NCBI GenBank assembly: GCA_025558095.1
Contig: JAIVFI010000044.1
Location: forward strand, 124,001-188,000
DNA from: Hyaloraphidium curvatum
Taxonomy: Eukaryota > Monoblepharomycota > Hyaloraphidiomycetes > Hyaloraphidiales > Hyaloraphidiaceae
DNA length: 64,000 bases
Direction: 5' to 3'
Below the pieces are notes generated by a model that was not told the origin of the DNA, made no database searches, and saw only the letters and a list, made by a program, of their open reading frames with translations. This document shows, piece by piece, positions 41,451-53,000 of the stretch (position 1 is its first letter; every line of letters begins with the position of its first letter). The position numbers and the translations under genes were made by a program.

Positions 41451-42595
41451 TCACTCGGCATCCAGCGGCGCCGTCTTGTCAACCTCCCCGAACGTGCTCC
41501 TGACCTGCAGTAGGTCCTCAGGCACCTCCCACGCCTCCCTGTCTCCATCCCTCCCCAGCCACAGCCTGAGCAGGTGTCTCCTCTTCCCCGGCCCGTCCCT
41601 GAAGGCCATCCGGTCGTGCAAAAGCTGGTGGTTGTGCACCAGCTGCACGTCTCCAACCTGGAGGTCCATCCGCAGCGCGACGGCCTCGCACGCGGCGTCG
41701 AGCGCGTCCAGCGCGGCGGTCTTCTCCGCCGTCAGCGGCGCGACGCCCGGCAGCCTCGCCGCGGAGCGCAGGAAGTTGCGGTCGTAGAACGCCGCCACCC
41801 TCCCCTCCCCCCCGTCCTTGGGCGGCAGGTAGAGCAGCACCGGGCTCACGCCGTAGGGCGCGTCCCCCGGTCCCTGCTCGTCCTTGCGGTCCCACACGAA
41901 GGGCTTGAAGAGGGTCTCGAGGGCCGCGGGGTCGTGCGTGCGGAGGTGGTTGTACACGGCCGCGGCGGAGGCGAGGAGGGAGCCGCCGCCCTCGGCGGCG
42001 GTCTGGAGGCACACGAGGCCGACGACGTCGGCTTCGTCCTGAACCGGGCGGGGTGAGCTGACCATTCGGTAAACAACCCTCGGGAACGCACCGTGTGGAA
42101 CATCTGCCTCTCCGCCGTCGCGTAGTAACGGACTGTGGGATCATTCGGGTCCCTCCCGAGGTCCTGCACGTGGCCGAGCAGGTGGCCCTTGCCGTTCTGC
42201 ACCAGCAGCTTCCCGAGCCGCAGGCCGATCCCCAGCGTCGCGGTGGCGGTCTCTTCCTTGGTCCACTGGTCGACGGGGAGGCCGCGGAGGAGCGCGAATC
42301 CGCGGCCGTGGAAGAGGTCGCGCTCCACGGCGGCAAGCAGGGATTCCGAGGCGGGGCCGAGGGGGAAGTCGGCGCGGGAGATGGCGGCGAGGGGTTTGCC
42401 CGACGCGAGGAAGGCACGGGAGGCGGCGAGCACCTCGGCGGCGACCTCGGGAGAGACGGGAACGACCCATTCCGTTGATTTCTCCATGTCCGCGCCGAGC
42501 CAGTGGTCGGGCGTGTCGAGCCGCGCGGGGAGCGCGGAGAGGGGAGGCGCGGGCCAGGTGGCCGCGGTTTTCGCGGACGAGGCGACGGGAGCCAT
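41451..42595 (-). CDS. TauD/TfdA-family Fe(II)/2-oxoglutarate dioxygenase
   Basis: Exons 42595-42092 and 42038-41451 give 363 residues. Iron-binding HxD is created by the splice (MFHT|DEADVVG), the distal His is in NHQLLHDRMAFRD, and the 2-oxoglutarate Arg in RRHLLRLWL. The spacing and FALLRGLPV near the N-terminus match the gamma-butyrobetaine / taurine dioxygenase superfamily as found in fungi. ATG at 42595 (MAPVASS) is the first in-frame ATG. Soluble oxygenase; substrate not predictable. Confidence 0.85.
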
Positions 42596-42752
42596 TGGTG
42601 CGGCGGGAGGCACGAAACGAGTGAAGTTGAGCGGGAAGGCGGACGGGCGGGGTCCAGCGCTCCCGTGGCGGAGCAGGCATGTTGCGCCCGAGGACAATCA
42701 CGCAAGCCGTGAGTAACTCTCTCCGTTCATCTAGAGCTTTGCAACTTCCACC

Positions 42753-44063
42753 ATGGCGAAGCTGGAAGGGACGAACTGCGGCACCGGGAACAGCCCGACT
42801 TCTTCTGAACCCGCAAGGTGCACGGTTGAGAAGGCGGATGCCGAAGTCCGGCGGGGAACCGCGATTGCCGCGATCGCTGGCGCCAGATCAGAGCTTTGGG
42901 TACCCGTTTGCTTGTTGAGCAGCTGGATGTTGTTCGCTTTTCGGATATTGTTGAGGCGCCTTTTTGGTGGCTTTGTATGCGGTCGATCTGCGTGAAAGGA
43001 AACAGAAACCGATACACCGGACCCTGACCCCAACGAAACAGAAACTGATGAGAGGTGGACACTCTCCCAACATGCACGCCCTACACTTACTGGCTCAAGT
43101 GTAGGAGGCCCACGGAGCATGCGCGAACTCCCTCTGATCTCCCCCGCAGCGCCCTGTCGCCAGAGACCAGCCAAGCGTTCGCGGTCGTCAACCCGCTCCA
43201 TGCCCACCAGAGACCGCTGGCTACGCCGAAGTCGCACAAGCCCGGGGCGGCGGGATCTACCCGTAAGCCGAAGCCTGCGCTCAGCGCCGCAGCTGCGGCG
43301 AACAAGAAAGACAGCGACGCGGCCCTCATGCGCCTCAAGACGGATACCTGGTGCACCATGAGGAAGGTTTTTACCGAGCATGAAATGGCCTCCAAGATGG
43401 CATACGAGAAGCACCCATATTGCTACTGGTTGGGTCGTGCCCATCTGGTCCAAGTGCTATTGGCTGACGGACCGCCGCAGCTACGCCGTCCTCTTGTGCC
43501 TCATGAACGAAGAAGATCTGGCGCCGGTGACCAACGGAAGCGGGCCGATCGCCTCGCCCACCCGAGGTACGTCACCTCGCTAGCTCTCGCCGTTCTTTCG
43601 CTGACCATCATAACGAGCAGAGAAGACGGTTGCCGTCAATGGGGCTTTAATGATGCTCTGTTCGGCGAGCACCAAGTGGGATTTTCCTGCCGATAAACTC
43701 CCAGGGAGCTGGGACGAGCACTGGTTCACCATCATCCGGAATCAAGTTATTGTGCCCCTGGGGATCGCAGTTTCCAGGAAGAAGCGTCTCGCCCATGGGG
43801 AGCTCAAGAAGTTGCTCGAGAAGGTGCGAAGCAGGGCCAAGATCTTTGACAGGAATGCGGCCGCCCTGGGCGAATGGCTCGGGGTCGCTCAGCATCAACG
43901 CGCCAAGCTGCTCATGGCCCTGGCGGCCGAGTTGTTCCGCTCCGGCAGGGGCGCGCGGCTGGAGGGGCTGCTCGACCCTGTGCTGCAGCCCTTCTTCGGG
44001 AGGATCCGTGAGAGCCACGAGCATTGGTACCAGACGTGGGTCAGCTATGTGATGCGTGGTTGA
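42753..44063 (+). CDS. Uncharacterised multi-exon gene
   Basis: ATG at 42753 lies in a strong CCACCATGG context. Downstream exons 43150-43428, 43481-43566 and 43621-44063 connect in frame through 52- and 54-nt introns. The link between the first exon and 43150 is uncertain: GTGCAC at 42820 and GTGAAA at 42991 both give the right phase. The C-terminal 140 residues (WFTIIRNQVIVPLGIAV, ELKKLLEKVRSRAKIF, LGVAQHQRAKLLMALAAEL) look helical and well composed. No family recognised. Confidence 0.5.
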
Positions 44064-44150
44064 GTAGTAGCCGGATGCAACTGTCCTGCTGGCATGTACA
44101 CTAGCACTTTCGAAGAGCAGGTGCAGCTTGTCCTTCCTCCGACTCCGTCA

Positions 44151-45692
44151 TCATCCAGCCAATGGCACCCGAAACAGCCCCCGCAGCTCCTCTGCATCCA
44201 GCTCCCCGATCCTCCCCAGCCGATCAACCAGCTCTGCCGCCCGCCCCGGATCCCCGACCGCCAGCCCCGCTAGCCGCGCCCACTTGGCCGCGAGGATGCC
44301 GTCCAGGTCAGTTGTCCTGTTCCGGGCGTGGCCGGCAGGGTACATCACCAGACCGCTGTCCAGGGTGCGCCCGTCGTTGGTGATGACCGTGACCGAGGTC
44401 GGGATGCCATCCGGGTAGCGCGAATCGTACTCGGGCCCGCCGTGCTCGAAGGAGATGCGGGACATGAGGTCGCGCGTCGCAGAGTCCGCCAGCGCCGCGT
44501 CATCGTAGTCGGCGGGGAGCAGCATGAGGCTCTTCCAGAGATCGTCCGTCTGTGAGTCCCGATTGCCCGGGCCCTTGCCGCCAGCGTCCCTGTGGATCGC
44601 GTTGCGCAGCAAACGCCCGACGATGTACACCATGCTGTGGTCGGCGCTTTGCCGCGTCGTCGGGTTGCGCTTGGCGGGGTCGCCGATGATTGAGAATGCG
44701 GGCTCGTATGCCCTGATGACCACCCGCTCAATGACTCCGGGCTCACGTAGCTCCGAGTGCGCAGCAAGCAGATCCAGTATCCCCTGGATGGCCCCGGCCG
44801 ACTGGTGCTCGTACAGGCCGAGCTTAAAGTGCATCCCCATGACGGCAAAGTCGTCCCCGCTGTGGCTCAGCACGAGGTCGAATGGCGAGTCGCCGTCGGT
44901 GCGGACGAACCGCCTGAACATGGACTCAGGGTTCCGGAAGATGTCGCCCGGCCCGACGAACCCGTCCATCGCGCGCTTCACCGCAAGCACCGCCGCCTCG
45001 GAGCTGATTGCCGCCGACGCGCCCTTGCTGTCGCTCAGCTGCTCCCCCGCGCGGATCGCACGCCAGGGGACGTGGTGCGCGACAAAGATTCCCACGGCCC
45101 TCTCGATCTGACGCGCCGTGGCTCCCATCAGCGCACCGTACGCAGTCGCCGACGCGATGGCGCCGTGCACAACGTGGTCAATTTTGTGGGTCTTGAGGGA
45201 GAAGACCTCAGCCAGGCGGCCGCGGATCTCGTCAAGGAGCACCATCCCGCGGAGCGCGGCCTTGCCATCCAACCCGCGCTGCTCGCAGGCCGCCAGTACG
45301 ACGGGGTAGAAGTCGTTGTGTCCGAATTCGCCCGCCGTGTGGCCCAGCTCCGGCCTATACCCAAAGTTCGTTCCGTTGGAGTCCCACTCCCTCACCGCGG
45401 CGACGTTCGCCCCGACCGCCTTCTCCGGCTTCACCCTGGCGTCCGAGCCAAAGACCCCCGCGCCACGCGGGTCTGGATACCCGAGCGCCTCGCGGCGGAG
45501 CAGCGTCGGTGCGTTTGTCCGCAATGCGAGGGCGGAAAGTCCGCAGAGCGCCGCGTCGGCGTGGAACCGCACGGTGCGCGCGAGCACGGCTTCCGAGGGG
45601 CCGGGACCGAGGGCGCCGGAGACGAAGTCCAGGGCAAACTGGCCGAGGCCGAGGGCCTGGTTGGAGGAGCGTGGGAGCACGATGCGGTTCAT
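44151..45692 (-). CDS. prpD: MmgE/PrpD-family 2-methylcitrate dehydratase
   Basis: Single exon with ATG at 45692; 513 residues, the usual PrpD length. Blocks seen: REWDSNGTNFGY, HTAGEFGHNDFYPV, VVHGAIASATAYGAL, HHVPWRAIRAGEQLSDSKG, ISSEAAVLAVKRAM, RNPTTRQSADHSMVYI, and the C-terminal EHGGPEYDSRYPDGIP. It dehydrates 2-methylcitrate in the mitochondrial propionyl-CoA (methylcitrate) cycle. No clear presequence is visible. Divergent from the SDR at 46 kb across 330 bp. Confidence 0.9.
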   Translation of the reverse strand: MNRIVLPRSSNQALGLGQFALDFVSGALGPGPSEAVLARTVRFHADAALCGLSALALRTNAPTLLRREALGYPDPRGAGVFGSDARVKPEKAVGANVAAVREWDSNGTNFGYRPELGHTAGEFGHNDFYPVVLAACEQRGLDGKAALRGMVLLDEIRGRLAEVFSLKTHKIDHVVHGAIASATAYGALMGATARQIERAVGIFVAHHVPWRAIRAGEQLSDSKGASAAISSEAAVLAVKRAMDGFVGPGDIFRNPESMFRRFVRTDGDSPFDLVLSHSGDDFAVMGMHFKLGLYEHQSAGAIQGILDLLAAHSELREPGVIERVVIRAYEPAFSIIGDPAKRNPTTRQSADHSMVYIVGRLLRNAIHRDAGGKGPGNRDSQTDDLWKSLMLLPADYDDAALADSATRDLMSRISFEHGGPEYDSRYPDGIPTSVTVITNDGRTLDSGLVMYPAGHARNRTTDLDGILAAKWARLAGLAVGDPGRAAELVDRLGRIGELDAEELRGLFRVPLAG

Positions 45693-46022
45693 TCCGTCGC
45701 GCGTGGCCCGGATGCTTCAGAGACGCGTCGCGTTCGCGTGTTCGGGATGATCGGTGCCCCTTATAGGAACGCCAGCCTCGGATCGGGGCAGAGAGCTCAA
45801 TGAAATTGCAGGAATATGACCCCGATCAAGCGCACGGCGACTGGATTCGAAGGCTGCCACGGTGCAAGCAGCTTTGTTTGTGGCGAGGGTCGGAGGGTCG
45901 CCGCCACCAAGTCAACACGGGAGACAACGTGCGTGCGGAACCTCACTAGCTAGCCGGCTCTGGGGGCACGCCGAGCAACTCGGCCTTTAAGGACAGCTCT
46001 TACCAAGGAAAACCTCTCCAAA
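45693..46022. promoter_or_regulatory. Divergent promoter region, PrpD / SDR
   Basis: 330 bp between divergent ATGs with no open frame of note. No motif recognised. Confidence 0.3.
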
Positions 46023-46895
46023 ATGTCCGCCAAACTCTTCTCGCTGGAAGGAGACGTTGCCTTCGTAACCGGCGCCGGCTCCGGAATAGGACAGCGGCTG
46101 GCAGTGGGCCTCGCGGAGGCCGGTGCCGACGTCGCGTGCTTCGACCTGAACACGGCGGGGATGGACGAGACGGTGGCCAAGATCACGGCCCTGGGGCGGA
46201 AGGCCGTGGCATTGGCAGGGAACGTTACCGTGAGGTCGGACCTCGACGCAGCCGTCGTCCGGGCGGAGCTGGAGCTCGGGGCCATTACCTGCGCGGTGAA
46301 CTGCGCTGGGGTTGTCGACGCGGCGCCGTCGGAGACAATGCCATTCGATCAGTGGAAGAAAGTCTTATCGATCGATCTGGACGGGATCTTCCTCACCTGC
46401 CAGGCGCTCGCACAGGTGCGTTGGATCCAGTCGAGTGTCAACGTGGCCCTGACACGCTTCCACCAGGTCATGCTCCCGAGGCAGAACGGCCGGATCGTCA
46501 ACATCGCCTCCATTTCCGGCACCGTCATCGTCAAGGACCTCTACCAGGCCCACTACAACGCGGCCAAGGCCGGCGTTGTGCAGCTCTCCAAGTCGCTGGC
46601 TGCCGAGTGGGCGACCAGGGGCGTCCGCTGCAACACCATTTCGCCCGGCTTCACGATGACCCCGATGAATACGCGGCCGGACGTGGCATCGGCGGTGGAG
46701 GGGTACACCAAGCTGATTCCGATGGACAGGTGGGCTCAGACGGACGACCTTGTGGGACCGGCGGTGTTCCTGTGCTCGAAAGCGAGCTCGTACGGTGAGG
46801 CTTGGCGATGCTCAACGCTCAATTTCGGCTGATGGTGATCATGCTCAGTCACGGGCCACGACCTGATCTGCGACGGTGGATTCACGCTCTGGTAG
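46023..46895 (+). CDS. Classical short-chain dehydrogenase/reductase
   Basis: Exons 46023-46415, 46467-46794 and 46849-46895 give 255 residues, typical for the family. VAFVTGAGSGIGQRLA cofactor loop, CAVNCAG, IVNIASISG with catalytic Ser, and YNAAKAGVVQLSKSLA with Tyr and Lys, PG-TMTPM. The 51-nt first intron is in frame and stop-free; retaining it would insert 17 residues before the MLPRQNGRIVNI strand. The last exon supplies GHDLICDGGFTLW, the standard C-terminal end. Oxidoreductase of unknown substrate, similar to sorbitol/xylulose or 3-oxoacyl reductases. Confidence 0.88.
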
Positions 46896-47128
46896 AAGCC
46901 AGTAGTATCCGCCGAACGCGTAAGAGATTCGCCGAGGGACGTGCATGGCCACAAACTCGACCCCTGCCAAACCTCCAATTCCGGTCCACCTGCACCATCA
47001 ACGCCCTTCATCGCCACCTGTCTGCCGGGCAAACGCGTCAATACATCACTGTCAAAGCGCTGCCGGGGTGCATCGAGGTGATTCCCCGGGCCTTGCCGTC
47101 TTGACTCCCCACTCACGCGCGACGCAGA

Positions 47129-48022
47129 ATGAGGTTCCCTCTCGCGTTTGCCCTCCTCTGCCTCGCAGTTCCAACCCTGGCGGCACCGCTGCAACCGACC
47201 AACATTCTCAAAATGCTGAACAAGCTCGGTGAGTTCCCAGTTGTGCCCGTCGACGGATCCGGAGCTGACCGAGGAACCCGGATCAGTCTCGCCCAACATC
47301 ACCGCCGGCTGCCGTTCGTCCCTCCTCTCCCTTCCCTCCCTCTTCAACCTTGCCCGAATGTGCAATGATCCCTGTGCCAGTGGCTGCGCCACGGGTGTCT
47401 CGGCGCACCTCAACGCGTCGTCCGGGGCGTGCGGGGACCAGGGCGTCATCGGCCTCGACGGATCGAGCCTGGCGGAGCTGCTTGGGCTCGTCGATGGAGT
47501 ATGGAAGCGCGCTGCAGAGAGGATGGATGAGGCTGGCTACCCGTTGCCGACGGCCGGTCTGTGATCTTTGCCAATCTCGCCGCCGTACCAGGCCCCAGTT
47601 GATCCAGTTCCACAGAACTCGTCCGCGACGTCCGCTTCACCACCAGGGACGTGGACAGCGTCATGAGACTAGCACTTGCTCTGAATTGCGCCAAGGATTC
47701 TCACGGAGAATCTTGCTTGGTGCAGACCGCGGCGCGACTCGGGATCAGCGAGCTGCTTTCTGTCGCTGCCGGGAGTGAGTTTGGCATATGCGATGCCATG
47801 CTGCCCTGTCTGACTTTCGTTCCCGCAGATGAAACCTTGCCGGCCTACTCGCACCTGCCCGTTGACGAGACCATCGCATATGCGCACAGCTCCGAAGTCG
47901 TTTGCCGCGAATGCTCCCGCTCGATGATTGAGATCCTCCGCCGGGCCGAGTCCGTCTTTGAGAAGGTGGCACCTGCCGTCAATGATGCAGTGAACCACTT
48001 TGAGAGTCGCTACCAGGTTTGA
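47129..48022 (+). CDS. Cysteine-rich putative secreted protein
   Basis: Exons 47129-47228, 47287-47556, 47616-47774 and 47829-48022 give 240 residues. A clean signal peptide (FPLAFALLCLAVPTLA) starts the protein. Mature part has at least ten Cys, with motifs ARMCNDPCASGCATG, GACGDQG and VVCRECSRSM, and one N-glycosylation-like NASS. The introns are 54-59 nt. No family recognised; size and Cys content are compatible with an extracellular effector- or adhesin-like protein. Confidence 0.65.
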
Positions 48023-48063
48023 GATTTTGCTGATGGCGCGAAGATTCAGAAGCTAATGCGATC

Positions 48064-48459
48064 ATGAACTTTGGTCAGCTGTGCAACGCTTCGTCCTCGG
48101 CAGCGACGGCCAGTCAACAGCTCCCTGCCACACGGACGGCCGACGCTTTTGCCGCAGCCGCATCCATCATCTACGAAACCGGTTTTGCATCTGTCGCTGC
48201 TGCCTTCGAGACGGAGGCGGCGTCGATCGCGGGTCTTCCCTCTTACTCCACTGCTTGGGAAATGGCTTCGGTCGCGGCGATCTACGAGACTGTGAACGCG
48301 GCCGAGTGGCATGCGTCGCGCACCATGGAGGTTGCAGGATCCAGGACCGCGCCAGCGACAACGCGAACCATTATGGAGACGATCAAGCCCGACATCCAGA
48401 CCAAGAAGACGAAAACGACAAAGCGACAGATGTCCGTGGCCAAGACCATGTCCGTTTAG
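48064..48459 (+). CDS. Small hypothetical protein
   Basis: ATG-started frame of 131 codons, Ala/Thr/Ser-rich with a repeated IYET motif (SIIYETGFASVAAAFE, AAIYETVNAAEW) and a Lys/Thr-rich end. It follows the cysteine-rich gene by 41 bp. No domain or signal peptide. May be a real small gene, a further exon, or chance. Confidence 0.3.
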   Translation: MNFGQLCNASSSAATASQQLPATRTADAFAAAASIIYETGFASVAAAFETEAASIAGLPSYSTAWEMASVAAIYETVNAAEWHASRTMEVAGSRTAPATTRTIMETIKPDIQTKKTKTTKRQMSVAKTMSV

Positions 48460-48659
48460 GCCGACAAATGTTGGACACAACTGCGTCCCGCAAGCGAAAA
48501 ACGAATGAAGCATCCGGCGCGGTGCACACACAGAAAAGGACAAAAGCGACGGCATGGCGGCGAAGGCCTAGAGTAGATCATGATTACCTCCTTGTATTGC
48601 TCTTTCTTGATTTAGAGATCAATGACTCCCTGCCTCAAACCCATTCAGCTGTCCACGCA

Positions 48660-49947
48660 TCAGATTTTGGACGCGTTGGGGTTCAGCCGGCCTTTCATCA
48701 CGTTCTGCCGCAGCCTCTGGTTGATGATCGCTGCCTCAGGATTTCCGCCCGCAAAGATTTGATTCGTGTCTTCGGACAACCAACGGTGAGCAGCTGTTTT
48801 GCCTCGGGAGCGCTCGGACTGACCTTCGGAAGACACGGCTGCCCTGAGGGAAGCGCCGTCCTGGACCAGGTTCTGGAAAAAAGGGGGAGACGAGTCAGCC
48901 AAGGGTGCAACGGAGAGCAGAGTTGTAATTCTCACGATGTTGCTCTTTGTCACAATGAGACCCTGCGAAGGAAGTCACTGATGAGCCGTGTCAATGACGT
49001 GATCTGCAGGAAGAACCCACCATGTGGCTCATCTCCAGCATGTCGCGAGCCATGCTACGGCCAGCGTCCTCGAGCTTGTCGGCAGGCACGATCTCGGACA
49101 CGAGCCCGGTGCGGAGGCAGCGCTCTGTCATCTAGAATCAGCTCCCTGAGTCAAGGGGCATGGCAATACTACTACTCACCGGCATTGATCCAGCGGAAAG
49201 AAAGCAGTATCTCCGAAGCGGCGCTCCATCCGCAGAGCCGCGGCAGCAGCCAGCCCAACCCGATGTCGGCGCCTCCAAGCCCCATCCGGTTCGCTCCGCT
49301 CGAAATCTGCAGCGTTGGGTCGCCGAACCGCACGTCCGCAGATAGCGCGTAGGCGAGGCCCGAGCCGACAATCTTGCCCTTCATCAACGAGATGACGGGC
49401 TGAGGGATGTTGCGCAGCTTGACCGAGATGAGGGAGTATTTCCTTTGGTTAAAGAAGAGCGTGCTATGGTCGGGCCCCGGCGTCTTGTTCACGTCGTCGA
49501 AGTCCTGTGGCACATCGAGCCCGTTTGAGCCAGGTTGCGGTGTTGCAGCAGCAAACTCACCAAGCCTGCCGAGAAAGCACGCCCCTCGCCCGAAAGCACT
49601 ACAACTCTGACCTTCCGGTCCAACAGCAGCTCGTCGAGGATCATGTGGAGGGCATTGTACATCTACTCGTCACAGCGAGGAACAGCGCCAAATGAAGGCA
49701 CGCAAAAGACACAGCAAATGAAGACGAGAAGCTCAGGACGAGAGACATCGGCAAGTGAAGACGCGAAGCGCACTTGCTGCGTAATCGCGTTCATTCGGTG
49801 CGGCCTCGCCAAGGTGATCCAGAGAACGCGTTCGTCCTCCTCAACTCGCAGCTTCAGTCCCACCACCGCATTGTACCGCGCATATCGGACACTAGGCGGT
49901 GCATCGTAGGGGTCCCAACCGCCGGGAACGTTGTCAGAAGGGGACAT
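48660..49947 (-). CDS. Enoyl-CoA hydratase/isomerase (crotonase family)
   Basis: Seven exons: 49947-49774, 49662-49562, 49505-49180, 49124-49021, 48962-48936, 48872-48824, 48769-48660; 296 residues. Blocks: VLWITLARPHRMNAIT, VVVLSGEGRAFSAGLD oxyanion loop, SLMKGKIVGSGLAYALSADVRF, GGADIGLGWLLPRLCG, LRTGLVSEIVPADKL, SSEDTNQIFAGG. The first hydratase Glu (GGGCE in rat) is Ala here, so isomerase or hydratase activity on an unusual acyl-CoA is possible. One exon is only 27 nt. Beta-oxidation or branched-acyl catabolism; fits with PrpD nearby, though linkage in fungi is weak evidence. Confidence 0.85.
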
Positions 49948-50038
49948 TTTCCGAAGTTATCGGGCCGACTCTGTTCCGCGTCTCAGAGGCCGACGTGTCT
50001 GCACGGTTGCCGGCTGCTTTCCGCCACCTGCGATCTAT

Positions 50039-53000
50039 TTAGATCAATCGACCGACTACGCCCCATTCCCTGGCGGGTTTCGTCTTGTCCAGCTTGCTGG
50101 CATGCAGGAGGGCAGGATGCGCCGCACGCATCTGCCCGATCTCGGCCAGGATCCGCCCGTTCCACAGCCAGTTCTCGAAGCTCCACCAGTTGCCTGCGAG
50201 GGCGGTGTACTCGCCCGACATGGCCGCCGACTGCATCTTATCGTCCTGCGTGGCGCGGAACGACCAGTACTCTGACTCGGCGGCCTGCCGTTGATAGAAG
50301 TAGAGCCGTCCGAGCAGAATACGCAGCGGTTGGTGCTGATCCGCCACCAGCGACAGCGAGCGCAGGTGTTCAATGAGCTCGATCAGTGTCGGGTCGTTAG
50401 GCGGCGGTGCCAGAGGGTCCGGCAGGGGCAGCTTCAGCGCGGCGTTCACGTTGTTGCCGTTCCCAGTTTCCCAGCTGGCAAAGAGCTTCTTCACGTTCTC
50501 CCTGGGTGGCCCATCGTGCAAAGTGTCCAGATTGAAGCCGACGGGCGCCGGCGGCCGCTTCGGTGGGTTGCGGAGCTCCTCCTCGACGATGTCGGTCGCC
50601 GTCTTATACTTGGCCAGCGGATCCGGAGGTGTGTAGGTTTCGTTGAGCTCCTTGACCCTCCGAAGCATCTCGGCGAGAGTCCACTGAGGCGAATGTGTTA
50701 GGACCGTGACTTGAGAAGAGACGGTCGAGAGCTCACCTCGACCTCCACGTCAGCAATGCACCTGCGCACACGTCGCGGGGCCATGTCATACCGCCACGGG
50801 CGCTTCTTCGGAAGAGGAGAAGCTGAATCGCTCCTTGCCTTGACGTGCCCGGTGGCATCGACAATGCCCGTGAGAAGGTTGAGTGTGGAAGGGCCGTCCG
50901 CCTTTCGGATCTCCCGCCGCTGAATGTCCGTGACGACCTTGAACGCCTCGTCCAGAGCGGCGAGTGCTTGGTCAGGTAGAACAAGATCGCGGTAGAGAAA
51001 CGATGCGCTCAGCCAGAGGTGAAGGAGCAGGTCGTACGGCGCAAACTGGTAGGTGTTGGTCATGTGGTCGGCGACGAAGGGGATGGGCTTGAGCCTCTGC
51101 CGCGCACTGAAGGAGTTTGCGGCGGAAGGGAGAATCCCGGCGGAAGATGCACCGCCCGATGTGTTGATCGACGATAGTGACACTGTCCGGGAAAAGCCGG
51201 CTCCCACGCTGGAACCGAAAGTCGGGCTCGGAGCCCCCCGCAAGTCGGCCATCTCGACCTCGGCCGCCGCAGGGCCGCTCGCTCTCGTCGCTTCGCCGTA
51301 AATCAGCGACGTGCTCTCCTGCCTGGGCATCGTGGAGCCTGCCAGAGCCGCCACGGCAAGAGTTGGGGATTGAATGGTGCTAGAGTCGACGCTGGAAGGC
51401 GGCGCAGCGACCTTCCCTGACCGGAGCAGCGTGTTCAAGGTGCGTTCGTCCGTGGTCATCACCGAGGGGAACATCTTGGCAAAGAGCGACAGCAGGTGGC
51501 GGCATTCCTCCAGGGACTTCGTCGGTCCCTTGAATGCACGAAGGATCCACATCGCCGAGCAGCGCAGCTTCAGCAGCTCGACCTTTCTCGAGGTCGGTAT
51601 CAGGCTCCAAGTGTCGCCTTCGACGACGAGTTCCTTCCACGCCGTCTCGGCAAGAGTCCAGGCTTCCGGGATGGTCGAGGCTCCTTGCGCATTCCCGAGC
51701 TTTGTCGGAGAAGCACTGAGCGCGAGCACCAACAAGTGCCACACGGGGATGCTTGTCGGCTGCAGCTGCAAACACCGCCGCAGCAAGCCAATGGCAATAT
51801 CCACCTGCCCGATGGTGCAGCGACCCAGAGCCTGAGAATACAGGCACTCCCACTCCCGAGGTTCCCCTTCCAGCAGCTTCGTGGCCGCGGCAAGCTCGTC
51901 CAGACCCTCCTCGAGGGCGCGCGTCCGCTGTGCCGGATCCACCGTGCATCGGCTGGAGCTCCATTCGCAGAGGACGATGCCGAGGATCCAGCGTGCCTCG
52001 GCCTCGCACAACTCGTACTCCCGCTGGCTGGGCGCATTGGGTCTTGCCTTCAGCACGTGCGTCAATGACTTCCTCGCCAGGTCCAAAGCCCAGTCGTACA
52101 GGTCCGCGTCGCTCTGATTGAGCGTCCCGCTCGACGAGTTGGCGCAGATGAACATCCGCACCACGTCCCAGACCACGCCGAGGTAGCAGGGCAACGTTTC
52201 CCCGCTACCCTTGACGATCCACGCCAGGGGCACCGACGACTCGTACAGCGCCGCGTCGCCCGACGGCTGTTCCCGCACCATCGCAGCCGGCGATTCCTCC
52301 ACCGGAAGTCCAAGATCTGGAGGTATCGCAAAGTACGGCGGACCCTTGGCCGAGTGATCTTGTTCGGGCGGTGGATCATCTGGTACTGGGCCGTCGGCGG
52401 CCTCGTGTGCGTCCTTAGTCGTGGCTCCGTTGACAAGGCCGTTGGGCCTCGTCTCAGGCGTCAAGGCGCCGTTGGGCGCCGAAGGACCGGGCGTCGCGGG
52501 ACGGTCAGCCTCCGGGCCGACCGGTGTCGCCGCCTCTCCCATGCTCGCAGAAACGTTCGACTGCCAGATATCCTCGGCAAACTTGGAGCTCAGCTCCACG
52601 GGGAGATCGGTCGATGCCCGCGCCGGCTTGGGCCGCTGCGCCGAGAGCATCGACGTCGAAGGCTGCCGCCCGGCGGAGACACTCGAGTTACGGCGAGCGT
52701 GCTCCTCGTCCTCGAGCTTCTTCTTCGCCTCGACGAGCTCCTTCTGACACGCGTCGACCCAGAGCTGCAGGTAGGTTTCGACCATGCTGCGAACCTCCTT
52801 CTTGTCGAGGTCCGAAAAGCTGTCGGGAAAATGGTCCGCTAGGTATCCAAAGGAGTGAATGAGGGCACGAAAGAAGGGAAGGTGGTTGAAGGAATGGTAC
52901 ATTGCCCGGTATGATTCCTTTCGATCGGCAGGAACCGGTCAACAAAAGCCGGCATACGCGACTTTCTCTCGCTCACCTCGACGGTCAGCCAGGCCTTTCG

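Noticed and set aside
48081-49352. Plus-strand frame of 423 codons across the crotonase gene
   Set aside because: Antisense to seven well-supported crotonase exons; composition is not protein-like.
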